A DNA stretch of 6,643 nucleotides. Source: Campylobacteraceae bacterium. Lineage in GTDB: Bacteria > Campylobacterota > Campylobacteria > Campylobacterales > Sulfurospirillaceae. The translations under genes were made by a program, and so were the position numbers. Shown here in pieces: positions 1-5,410 of the stretch (positions are counted from its first letter, which is position 1; every line of letters starts with the position of its first letter). Below the pieces are notes generated by a model. It worked only from the letters and a program-made list of their open reading frames with translations, had not been told where the DNA came from and did not search any database. The stretch is from the NCBI GenBank assembly GCA_019162915.1, contig JAFLKZ010000137.1, positions 1 through 6,643 of the forward strand, given 5' to 3'.

Positions 1-224
1 CTATCAAATATGTTCTTCCTGCACTTGTGCCTGAAATGGAATTAGCCTATAAAAAGCTAGAGGGCATCCAAAATGGCGGTGATGCTATGAACGCCTTTGC
101 TTCTTTACATGTAAAGAGTTTGAAAGAGCAAAATGTGATAAGAGAGCAGTTGTTGAAATACTGTGAATTGGATACTTTGGCGATGGTGAAGGTGCTTGAG
201 AAATTGAAAGAAGTGAGTGAGTAA
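1..224 (+). CDS. DUF2779 domain-containing protein, C-terminal fragment (5' truncated by window edge)
   Basis: The reading frame is open from the first bases, with codons starting at position 3, so this is the tail of a larger gene and the ATG at 27 is internal. The visible part, about 73 residues, begins IKYVLPALVPEMELAYKKLE and ends in a charged helix. This matches my memory of the C-terminus of DUF2779 proteins: a 'SIK.VLPAL.P' strand, a 'GGDAM.AF' helix, then 'LLKYCELDTLAMV'. The YCELD stretch fits the YxxxD third motif of DEDDy-type RNase H-fold exonucleases, so a nuclease fold is a reasonable inference; activity cannot be judged because the other acidic motifs lie outside the window. 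A TACATGTAA motif sits inside the gene, encoding Leu-His-Val. Family call fairly sure; function unknown. Confidence 0.72.
   Translation, partial: IKYVLPALVPEMELAYKKLEGIQNGGDAMNAFASLHVKSLKEQNVIREQLLKYCELDTLAMVKVLEKLKEVSE
104..115. repeat. TACATGTAA motif, copy 1 (inside DUF2779 gene)
   Basis: TTTACATGTAAA, a perfect palindrome that extends to 16 bp (102-117). It is read as Leu-His-Val-Lys in the host gene. It is one of six copies of TACATGTAA in the window. Confidence 0.85.
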
Positions 225-445
225 TAATCCATGCAATATTATTTTTTGCGATATTGAAAGAAACCTCTAGGTATCAGCGTATTAAAAAATATAACATCAT
301 AGATACTTTGCCTTTATCGTTGTTGCTTGTTCAAAATTATAGAAGAAAATACAAAAGCTCAACCAATCTTAAATTGATTTAAGGTGAAAATGAGTATTTT
401 TAATGTATCTTACGCGAATTTCAAAATCAATCAAAGGTTCTTCCC
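225..445. other. AT-rich intergenic region, weak hairpins
   Basis: This is the longest non-coding stretch in the window, 221 nt. Just behind the stop codon at 224 are two weak AT-only stems: AATAAT 223-228 with ATTATT 238-243, followed by four T (244-247), and CAATAT 234-239 with ATATTG 251-256. Either could serve as a poor terminator, but neither is convincing. The downstream half is T/A rich and must hold the promoter of the gene at 446, since the upstream gene is unrelated; I cannot pick one clear -35/-10 pair. No open frame of note, RNA gene or direct repeat was seen. Confidence 0.5.
368..383. promoter_or_regulatory. Short palindrome, possible operator
   Basis: CTTAAATTGATTTAAG has perfect 7-nt arms (368-374 and 377-383) around a TG centre, 62 nt before the start codon at 446. 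Its position in the leader of the DUF234 gene suits a repressor or activator site, but AT-rich palindromes also arise by chance, and no second copy was seen. Confidence 0.28.
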
Positions 446-1360
446 ATGTCCAAATATCCAACACTTTTACAACAATTCCGTTCATTTTATTTTCAAAACA
501 ATCCCAAAGACTTAGAGCAAGCCATAGAATATTTTTCTGTTTTTGGTGGTACGGGTTGGAATGTTGATATGGATAAACCTCTCATTGAATTGGTTGAAAC
601 AAAACTTTTAAAAAACTATGCGTATATTCACGGTGATATTACTAAATTAACACAAAGCAACAAGGTAAGTCATGCTCTTCTTAGTGCGATTGCGATGGGA
701 GACCGTCGTATGTTTTCTTCATTTAAACGCGCACGTTTGAGTAGAGAAGAAGGTGATGCAGCAGTCGATACACTTTATGAGAATGGTTTGATAGCGCTTG
801 AATACTCACTTGAACTTCCCCTCAATGAAGAAGACCATAATTCTGATAAATTAAATTTCATTCAACCTTTTATGCGCTTTTGGTTTTCGTTTATCTCTCC
901 TTTTTATAAAACTATCAAAGAAGGTAACTATAAAGAAGTAAGAGAGCGATTGGCTAACCGCGAACAAGGATTTTGTGACTTAATTTTTCAAAAACTTTCT
1001 CAAGAATTACTCAAAACAAGCTTTCAAGAAGATCCTATCTTGGAGATTGGAAGTTATTGGGATAAAAATGTGGAAATTGATGTTTTGGCTAAAACAAGTT
1101 CTGGCAAATTAATCGCGGGGTCTTGTAAATATGGAGACGCAAAAGTTAAAAAAACAGAGCTTACCAAGCTCAAAGAAAAATGCGCTCTTGCAGGGCTTGA
1201 ACCTGATATTTTTGTCATTTTTTCAAAAAATGGTTTCACGAATGAGCTAAAATCACTTAAAGGTGAAACGGTTAAACTCTTTACGCTTAAAAGCTTTAAA
1301 ATTCTTGTGGAAGATATCTCCGAAAAAGATTTTATAGAGTGTGAAGGAAAAAGATATTAA
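446..1360 (+). CDS. DUF234 domain-containing protein, PD-(D/E)XK nuclease-like, without ATPase domain
   Basis: 304 residues. The N-terminal ~120 residues are helical and end in a winged-helix-like stretch (about 74-120, 'LSREEGDAAVDTLYENGLIALE'-like). A linker with PFMRFWFSFISPFY (141-154) leads to a C-terminal nuclease-like module at about 180-285. This arrangement, with 'W.KNVEIDVLA' (Asp212) and 'IAGSCKY' (Lys228), is what I recall for DUF234, usually the tail of archaeal-type P-loop ATPases. No Walker A motif is present, so the ATPase part is absent. In the PD-(D/E)XK pattern the acidic residue two before the lysine is Ser226, so catalysis is doubtful; a binding or regulatory role is possible. 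AAAGG at 433-437 sits 8 nt before the ATG. Biological role unknown. It is followed 39 nt later by msrP, but a functional link is not evident. Confidence 0.75.
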   Translation: MSKYPTLLQQFRSFYFQNNPKDLEQAIEYFSVFGGTGWNVDMDKPLIELVETKLLKNYAYIHGDITKLTQSNKVSHALLSAIAMGDRRMFSSFKRARLSREEGDAAVDTLYENGLIALEYSLELPLNEEDHNSDKLNFIQPFMRFWFSFISPFYKTIKEGNYKEVRERLANREQGFCDLIFQKLSQELLKTSFQEDPILEIGSYWDKNVEIDVLAKTSSGKLIAGSCKYGDAKVKKTELTKLKEKCALAGLEPDIFVIFSKNGFTNELKSLKGETVKLFTLKSFKILVEDISEKDFIECEGKRY

Positions 1361-1383
1361 ATTTTCGTAGGTAGTAAATTTAA
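1357..1383. repeat. AT-rich inverted repeat between DUF234 gene and msrP
   Basis: TTAAATTT (1357-1364) pairs with AAATTTAA (1376-1383) around an 11-nt loop. It begins in the stop codon of the upstream gene and ends 16 nt before the msrP ATG. It has no GC pairs and no T-run after it, so it is a poor terminator. It could be a regulatory site for the msrPQ operon or chance. Confidence 0.3.
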
Positions 1384-1399
1384 CTATCAAGGAGAAAAA

Positions 1400-2335
1400 A
1401 TGTCTATATTTGATTCCCATGAGATTACCCCTGAAGCTCTTTTCTCGGCACGTCGACAATTTTTAAAGTTAGGAGCAGGGGCATTAGTAAGTGCTTCTGC
1501 CTTGTCAAATCTTATGGCTTCTATGCCCTTAGATAAAGCTTTGCGTTACGTTCCCTCCACCAATCCTCATGGTTTAGTTCTTAATACGTTAGAACAAGCT
1601 AGTAACTATGTCAATTTTTATGAATTTTCAACGGATAAAGAAGCGCCCGTTAAACTTTCTGCTAAGATGAAAACTTCTCCATGGGATGTAGATTTTCTAG
1701 GTGAGATTGAAAAAAAAGAGATGCTTGAAGTGGATGAGCTTATTTCACTTTTTGGGCTTGAAGAGCGCATTTATCGTTTTCGCTGTGTCGAGGGTTGGTC
1801 TATGGTCGTTCCTTGGATTGGTTTTCCTCTTTCAAAATTAGTGGATTATTTGCAACCCAATTCAAAAGCTAAGTATGTCAAATTTACAACTCGCTATGAT
1901 CCTTCCATGTTCCCTGACCAATCAAAAGGTATTTTTGCTTCTATTAAATATCCCTATGTGGAAGGGCTTCGGATGGATGAAGCGATGAATCCGCTGAGTT
2001 TTATCGCTGTTGGAATGTATGGAAAACGCTTACTTCCTCAAAATGGTGCACCTATCCGCCTTGTGGTTCCTTGGAAATATGGCTTCAAATCTATCAAATC
2101 CATTGACAATATCGAGTTTGTAGAAGAAGAACCAAAAAATACATGGCAAGTTCAAAATCCCAAAGAATACGGTTTTTATGCCAATGTTAATCCCTCCGTA
2201 GATCATCCGCGTTGGACGCAAGCTAAAGAGCGCGTCCTTGGGAAATTTGGTAAACAAAACACGCTCTCTTTTAATGGGTATGAAAAAGAAGTAGGCCATC
2301 TTTACGCTGGTATGGATTTGAGGAAATTCTTTTGA
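1400..2335 (+). CDS. msrP: MsrP, periplasmic protein-methionine-sulfoxide reductase, molybdopterin catalytic subunit (YedY)
   Basis: 311 residues of the sulfite-oxidase-like molybdoenzyme family. It reduces both diastereomers of methionine sulfoxide in periplasmic proteins, taking electrons from the membrane partner MsrQ. The N-terminus carries a twin-arginine signal, ARRQFLKLGAGALVSASAL (Arg18-Arg19), with probable cleavage near residue 40, so the folded cofactor-loaded enzyme is exported by Tat. Family blocks visible: YRFRCVEGWSMVVPW with Cys129 as the expected molybdenum ligand, MYGKRLLPQNGAPIRLVVPW (207-226), KYGFKSIKSI, and ANVNPSVDHPRW (261-272). Length is close to the E. coli protein (about 334). 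AAGGAG at 1389-1394 lies 5 nt before the ATG. The stop codon overlaps the msrQ start by 4 nt, so the two are translationally coupled. Assignment very sure. Confidence 0.95.
   Translation: MSIFDSHEITPEALFSARRQFLKLGAGALVSASALSNLMASMPLDKALRYVPSTNPHGLVLNTLEQASNYVNFYEFSTDKEAPVKLSAKMKTSPWDVDFLGEIEKKEMLEVDELISLFGLEERIYRFRCVEGWSMVVPWIGFPLSKLVDYLQPNSKAKYVKFTTRYDPSMFPDQSKGIFASIKYPYVEGLRMDEAMNPLSFIAVGMYGKRLLPQNGAPIRLVVPWKYGFKSIKSIDNIEFVEEEPKNTWQVQNPKEYGFYANVNPSVDHPRWTQAKERVLGKFGKQNTLSFNGYEKEVGHLYAGMDLRKFF
2320..2324 (+). promoter_or_regulatory. Ribosome binding site deciding the TTG start of msrQ
   Basis: GAGGA at 2320-2324, inside the end of msrP, lies 7 nt before TTG 2332, but 16 nt before the next in-frame ATG at 2341. 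Spacing therefore favours the rare TTG start, which also gives the TTGA overlap typical of coupled genes. Confidence 0.6.
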
Positions 2336-2871
2336 TTTGGATGGGTGTTATCATCGCTTTTTTGCCTCTGGCTTGGGTGGGTTATGGTTTGGAAAATGCT
2401 ATCGACCCTATCAAGTCACTTTATAGCGTGAGCGGAATGAGTGCGATTATCTTACTTTTACTCTCACTACTTCCGTCTACATGTAAACGTTTGTGCGGAT
2501 ACAATCTTTTACGTTATCGTCGCCCTTTAGGACTTCTTGCCTTTTGTTATGCACTTTTACATATACTGGTTTTTATCATTTTGGATGCGGAGGGCGACAT
2601 CGCTTTTGTGGTGCGTGAGAGCTTGAAAAAGCCGTTTGTTTTTATAGGAATGTCCGCGTTTTTAATTCTTTTAGGAATGGCATTCACTTCTACAAAACGA
2701 CTTTTTAAACGATTTGCAAAGTATCATCAAGCGGTTTATGGAGCAGTTATTTTAGCTGTTACCCATGCGTTTTGGGCACAAAAGGTGGCAGGAATATTTG
2801 AATATATGTTAGTTTTTAGCGCTATTATTTTCTTAAGTGAACGATTGATTTTTAGGATGAAAAATTTATGA
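2332..2871 (+). CDS. msrQ: MsrQ, haem b membrane subunit of the MsrPQ methionine sulfoxide reductase (YedZ)
   Basis: 179 residues, mostly hydrophobic, with five or six likely membrane helices (about 4-21, 33-48, 65-84, 102-118, 132-150, 155-170). It belongs to the ferric-reductase-like transmembrane family and passes electrons from the quinone pool or cytoplasmic flavin donors to MsrP. His77 (ALLHILVF), His132 (KYHQAVYG) and His145 (VTHAFWA) are the expected haem ligands; the last two are 13 residues apart, as I recall for E. coli MsrQ (His151/His164). It is shorter than E. coli MsrQ (about 211), chiefly at the ends. The start is TTG, overlapping the msrP stop by 4 nt and chosen from ribosome-site spacing; ATG 2341 is the alternative and would shorten it by three residues. 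A TACATGTAA motif lies inside at Thr50-Cys51. The stop overlaps the ybaK start. Confidence 0.92.
   Translation: MIWMGVIIAFLPLAWVGYGLENAIDPIKSLYSVSGMSAIILLLLSLLPSTCKRLCGYNLLRYRRPLGLLAFCYALLHILVFIILDAEGDIAFVVRESLKKPFVFIGMSAFLILLGMAFTSTKRLFKRFAKYHQAVYGAVILAVTHAFWAQKVAGIFEYMLVFSAIIFLSERLIFRMKNL
2478..2486. repeat. TACATGTAA motif, copy 2 (inside msrQ)
   Basis: CTACATGTAAAC is read here as Thr-Cys-Lys, a different reading frame from copies 1 and 6. It falls in a loop between membrane helices of MsrQ. Confidence 0.8.
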
Positions 2872-3347
2872 GTATTAAAAAAACAAATGCAGCCCGCGCC
2901 CTTGATGTGTTAGGAGTTGTTTACGAAATGGCAACGTACACAGTAGATGAAGAAGATTTGAGTGCGGTACATGCTGCTAAGATGTTGGGTGTCAATGCTG
3001 AGATTGTTTTTAAAACACTCGTTGCCAGAGATGAATCAGGTCATCTTCTTGTGGCGTGTATCCCAGCAGAGTGTGAAATAGACTTTAAAGCACTCGCACG
3101 TGAGGCAAAAGTAAAGCGATGTGAACTTGTAGCAGTCAAAGAATTGTCAGGACTTACCGGCTACATGCGTGGCGGTTGCTCTCCTTTAGCAATGAAAAAG
3201 CGTTATGCTACTTTTATGGATAGCGCCATTCTTAATCATGAAAAAGTTTATGTGAGTGCTGGGCTTCGAGGTGTGCAATTGTATCTTTCTCCTAAAGCAC
3301 TAGTCGAAGCTTGCAGCGCACACTGTGTACCCATAACAAAAGGATGA
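2868..3347 (+). CDS. ybaK: YbaK/EbsC-type Cys-tRNA(Pro) deacylase
   Basis: 159 residues, the usual length of a stand-alone YbaK. The family removes cysteine that prolyl-tRNA synthetase has wrongly loaded onto tRNA(Pro), acting in trans in the cytoplasm. Diagnostic pieces: start SIKKTNAARALD; VFKTLVA with Lys49 matching the conserved lysine of E. coli YbaK (Lys46 by memory); GYMRGGCSPLAMKKRY (99-113), the family signature; and VSAGLRGVQLYLSP (129-142). The ATG overlaps the msrQ stop (ATGA, 2868-2871), with AGGA at 2854-2857 as ribosome site, so it is the third gene of the msrPQ operon. Catalysis in this family uses the tRNA and the substrate sulfhydryl rather than a catalytic cysteine, so the several Cys here are not obviously catalytic. 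Family assignment sure; exact tRNA preference inferred. Confidence 0.93.
   Translation: MSIKKTNAARALDVLGVVYEMATYTVDEEDLSAVHAAKMLGVNAEIVFKTLVARDESGHLLVACIPAECEIDFKALAREAKVKRCELVAVKELSGLTGYMRGGCSPLAMKKRYATFMDSAILNHEKVYVSAGLRGVQLYLSPKALVEACSAHCVPITKG
3338..3344 (+). promoter_or_regulatory. Ribosome binding site deciding the start of the serine hydrolase
   Basis: AAAAGGA at 3338-3344 overlaps the last codons of ybaK and lies 8 nt before ATG 3353. The upstream candidates, TTG 3311 and ATG 3344, have no suitably placed site, and using either would put extra residues before an otherwise classic signal peptide. Confidence 0.65.
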
Positions 3348-3352
3348 TTCTC

Positions 3353-4144
3353 ATGAAGCGTATTTATTTTATAGTAATGTTACTAATGCTGGCAATACCA
3401 AGTATATCGGCAGAACAAATAGTACCTTCTAATATAGGTATCGTGGTGATGCACGGCAAGGGCGGAATGCCTACTAAGCATGTACTGGATTTGGCGACTT
3501 CGCTTGAGTCTAAAGGGTATTTGGTGGCCAACATCGAAATGCCATGGTCTAAAAATCGTGAGTATGATGTGGATGTTGAGAGTGCTTATAAAGAGGTTGA
3601 ATCAGCGTTAAATGGACTTAGAAGCAAAGGTGCTCAAAAACTGTTTATATCAGGCCACAGTCAAGGTGGATTGTTTGCTTTGTCTGCAGGAAGTCGCGTG
3701 ATGTGTGATGGTATTATAGCGATTGCCCCAGGTGGAAATGTTGGGGCACAATTTTATAAAGAAAAAGTAGCAGAGTCTGTGAATGAAGCTCTAAAACTGA
3801 TCGAACAAGGAAAAGGGAATGAGAAAACTACTTTGTATGACTTTGAAAGTTCAAAAGGAAAGTATGCAATTGTGACTACTCCTATGGCTTATTTTAGTTG
3901 GTTTGACCCTAATGGTGCGATGAATCAAGAAAAAATGAGTAAGAAGATAAATCCTAATATCCCAATTTTGTTTATTGCTCCGACTAATGATTATCCAGGG
4001 TTACTTAAAGTGAAACAAATGATGTTTGATACCCTTCCAAAAAATCCAAAAACCAAGCTCTATGAGCCCTCCACAAATCATCTAGGCGCACCATCAGCCT
4101 CGATAGAAGAGATAATGCAATGGACGATATCTGTAGCAAATTAG
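3353..4144 (+). CDS. Secreted alpha/beta hydrolase (Ser-Asp-His triad)
   Basis: 263 residues from ATG 3353. The N-terminus has two basic residues (Lys2, Arg3), a hydrophobic core and ends PSISA before Glu21-Gln22, a Sec signal peptide with probable cleavage after Ala20, so the enzyme is periplasmic. The mature part is a compact alpha/beta hydrolase: oxyanion loop MHGKGG (33-38), nucleophile elbow GHSQGG with Ser103, acid Asp213 in APTNDYPG, and His243 in TNHLGAP. Residues 130-200 form a cap-like insertion rich in charges. Substrate cannot be named; an esterase or peptidase-like lipase is possible. The start lies 5 nt after the ybaK stop (3347), so it may be the last gene of the msrPQ-ybaK operon, and a hairpin terminator follows. 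Start at ATG 3344, giving an ATGA overlap with ybaK, is the main alternative. Confidence 0.82.
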   Translation: MKRIYFIVMLLMLAIPSISAEQIVPSNIGIVVMHGKGGMPTKHVLDLATSLESKGYLVANIEMPWSKNREYDVDVESAYKEVESALNGLRSKGAQKLFISGHSQGGLFALSAGSRVMCDGIIAIAPGGNVGAQFYKEKVAESVNEALKLIEQGKGNEKTTLYDFESSKGKYAIVTTPMAYFSWFDPNGAMNQEKMSKKINPNIPILFIAPTNDYPGLLKVKQMMFDTLPKNPKTKLYEPSTNHLGAPSASIEEIMQWTISVAN

Positions 4145-4146
4145 TG

Positions 4147-4156
4147 TTACATGTAA
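4147..4156. repeat. TACATGTAA motif, copy 3 (behind serine hydrolase gene)
   Basis: TTACATGTAA, a perfect 10-bp palindrome, sits 2 nt after the stop codon and directly abuts the terminator hairpin that begins at 4158. Confidence 0.85.
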
Positions 4157-4157
4157 A

Positions 4158-4190
4158 GGCTACTTAAAAATAAAGAGTAGCCATAATTTT
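4158..4190 (+). terminator. Rho-independent-type terminator
   Basis: GGCTACT (4158-4164) pairs perfectly with AGTAGCC (4176-4182), with a possible added T-G wobble, around an A-rich loop of about nine bases. The T-tract after it is short and interrupted (TTTT at 4187-4190). Position directly after the stop at 4144 supports an end of the operon here; efficiency is uncertain. Confidence 0.65.
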
Positions 4191-4216
4191 GATAGAGAAA
4201 TTCAAATAAGCTGTCT

Positions 4217-4222
4217 TACAAT
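4217..4222 (+). promoter_or_regulatory. Possible -10 element for the dienelactone hydrolase gene
   Basis: TACAAT, 28 nt before the start codon and downstream of the terminator, matches a sigma-70 -10 box in 5 of 6 positions. No well-spaced -35 is present (TTGATA at 4189-4194 is 22 nt away), which is tolerated in Campylobacterota promoters. A weak call resting mostly on context. Confidence 0.3.
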
Positions 4223-4250
4223 ACTAAAAATTTATTGAAGGAGAAGTGCG

Positions 4251-4988
4251 ATGAAAGTTTTAGCAAGTATCATTTTTTTCTTAGGTTTAGCTTCTTCGCT
4301 CTTGGCATCCGGGAGTCTTGTAACTTATAGTGTTGATGGCAAAGAGTACGAGGGTTACTATATATCGCCATCCAAAAATTCACCGTTAGTTCTCATCGTG
4401 CATGATTGGGATGGGATGAATGAGTATGAAATGAAACGCGCCCAAATGTTGAATGATTTGGGCTACGCTGCGTTTGCCGTTGACCTTTTTGGGAAAGGTG
4501 TTAAGCCTCAAACGGTGGATGAGAAAAAAGCCATCACCGCTTCACTCTATAAAGATAGAGCAAAAATGCGCACTCTTTTGGATGCTGGATTGAAAACGGC
4601 TAAAGATAAAGGTGCTAATGTTGCCAATGCTGTGGGAATTGGATACTGTTTTGGTGGAACGGCACTGCTTGAAATGGCGCGCTCTGGTAGTGATTTGAAA
4701 GGGTTTGCCATTTTTCATGGAGGATTGGCGACGCCTGAGGGACAAGACTACAAAAAAACTAAAGGTGATATTATCATCTTTCATGGCTCGGCCGATACAA
4801 GTGTAAGTTTAGCTGAGTTTGCAGGGCTTATCGGTGAACTTGAGACGACTAAAATCAAGCATGAAGCGATAAGCTACAGTGGTGCTCCTCATGCCTTTAG
4901 TGTCTTTGGAACGGAGCGATACAAAGAAGATGCTGATAGAAAATCATGGGATAGATTTGTGGGATATTTAAAAGAAACTTTACATTAA
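4251..4988 (+). CDS. Secreted dienelactone hydrolase family protein (Cys-Asp-His triad)
   Basis: 245 residues. A Sec signal peptide occupies about residues 1-20 (Lys2, hydrophobic core, LLAS), placing it in the periplasm. The mature part shows dienelactone hydrolase family blocks: IVHDWDGMN (49-57), YAAFAVDLFGKG, nucleophile elbow GYCFGG with Cys133, Asp182 in HGSADTSVS, and His214 in GAPHAFS. Intervals of 49 and 32 residues between the triad members are nearly those of the classical Pseudomonas enzyme (Cys123, Asp171, His202 by memory), so the active site looks intact. The classical enzyme is cytosolic and acts in chlorocatechol breakdown; an exported homologue in this setting probably hydrolyses another ester or lactone, so no pathway is claimed. 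AAGGAG at 4238-4243 lies 7 nt before the ATG. It is separated from the upstream gene by a terminator, hence probably its own unit. Confidence 0.88.
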   Translation: MKVLASIIFFLGLASSLLASGSLVTYSVDGKEYEGYYISPSKNSPLVLIVHDWDGMNEYEMKRAQMLNDLGYAAFAVDLFGKGVKPQTVDEKKAITASLYKDRAKMRTLLDAGLKTAKDKGANVANAVGIGYCFGGTALLEMARSGSDLKGFAIFHGGLATPEGQDYKKTKGDIIIFHGSADTSVSLAEFAGLIGELETTKIKHEAISYSGAPHAFSVFGTERYKEDADRKSWDRFVGYLKETLH

Positions 4989-5018
4989 AGCAAATGCCAA
5001 AGGGACTACTTTTTGCTT
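4988..5018 (+). terminator. Weak hairpin behind the dienelactone hydrolase gene
   Basis: AAGCAAA (4988-4994) pairs with TTTGCTT (5012-5018) around a 17-nt loop, starting at the last base of the stop codon. The long loop and lack of a T-run make it a weak terminator; it may be only a partial stop before the next gene at 5051. A TACATGTAA copy follows immediately. Confidence 0.35.
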
Positions 5019-5019
5019 C

Positions 5020-5028
5020 TACATGTAA
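5020..5028. repeat. TACATGTAA motif, copy 4 (intergenic)
   Basis: CTACATGTAAG lies directly behind the hairpin ending at 5018 and 22 nt before the start codon at 5051. Like copy 3 it is next to a hairpin at a gene end. Confidence 0.8.
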
Positions 5029-5050
5029 GAGCTTATCGAAAGGATAAACG

Positions 5051-5404
5051 ATGCAAAGTAGACTGTTTGAGGTAGACCCATTGGCAGCTGTTGGTTATGC
5101 GATGTATAATTCCGTGAAAAAAGGTGAAGGAAGTTTTGAGGATTTTTTACTGCATTACGATTCGGTGAAAGTCAATGAAGGTGATGATGATTGGTTGACC
5201 AAACTGATTAATGAAGATAGTTTATCCCAAATAACTTCACCACAAATGTTAGATGCTATGAATAAATATGGGGTGAATAGTTTAGATATGTTCGCTAAAA
5301 GTAGTTATTTTGATACCCAAGTCGCGTCATATAAACTCCAACTTATGCAAGAGATGAACAAAAGAAAGATAACTCCACCGCCTACACAAAATCCTTACAT
5401 GTAA
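5051..5404 (+). CDS. Hypothetical protein, 117 residues
   Basis: I do not recognise this protein. It has a good ribosome site (AAAGGA 5039-5044, 6 nt before ATG) and codon use like its neighbours, so it is probably real. It is soluble, with no signal peptide, membrane helix, cysteine or histidine cluster. Predicted features by eye: a short N-terminal helix with DPLAAVGYAMYNSVKKG (9-25), an acidic middle (EGDDDW, 43-48), a helix-rich second half ending in SYKLQLMQEMNKRK, and a proline-rich tail PPPTQNPYM. The tail's final Tyr-Met-stop is encoded by the TACATGTAA motif itself. It stands alone between an unrelated hydrolase and a convergent gene, so context gives no clue to function. Confidence 0.7.
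   Translation: MQSRLFEVDPLAAVGYAMYNSVKKGEGSFEDFLLHYDSVKVNEGDDDWLTKLINEDSLSQITSPQMLDAMNKYGVNSLDMFAKSSYFDTQVASYKLQLMQEMNKRKITPPPTQNPYM
5395..5404. repeat. TACATGTAA motif, copy 5 (forms the stop codon)
   Basis: TTACATGTAA, a perfect palindrome read as Tyr-Met-stop at the end of the 117-residue gene. It ends 6 nt before the stop codon of the convergent gene. Confidence 0.85.
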
Positions 5405-5410
5405 AGTATA

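Noticed and set aside
1253..1459. Minus-strand open frame of 68 codons across the DUF234-msrP junction
   Set aside because: Overlaps the Tat signal and the end of the DUF234 gene; no motif and AT-driven composition.
2030..2299. Minus-strand open frame of 89 codons inside msrP
   Set aside because: Antisense to strongly conserved MsrP sequence; a shadow of codon use.
3311..3352. TTG start at 3311 (and ATG at 3344) for the serine hydrolase
   Set aside because: The extra residues would precede a normal signal peptide and lie within ybaK; the ribosome site at 3338-3344 fits ATG 3353.
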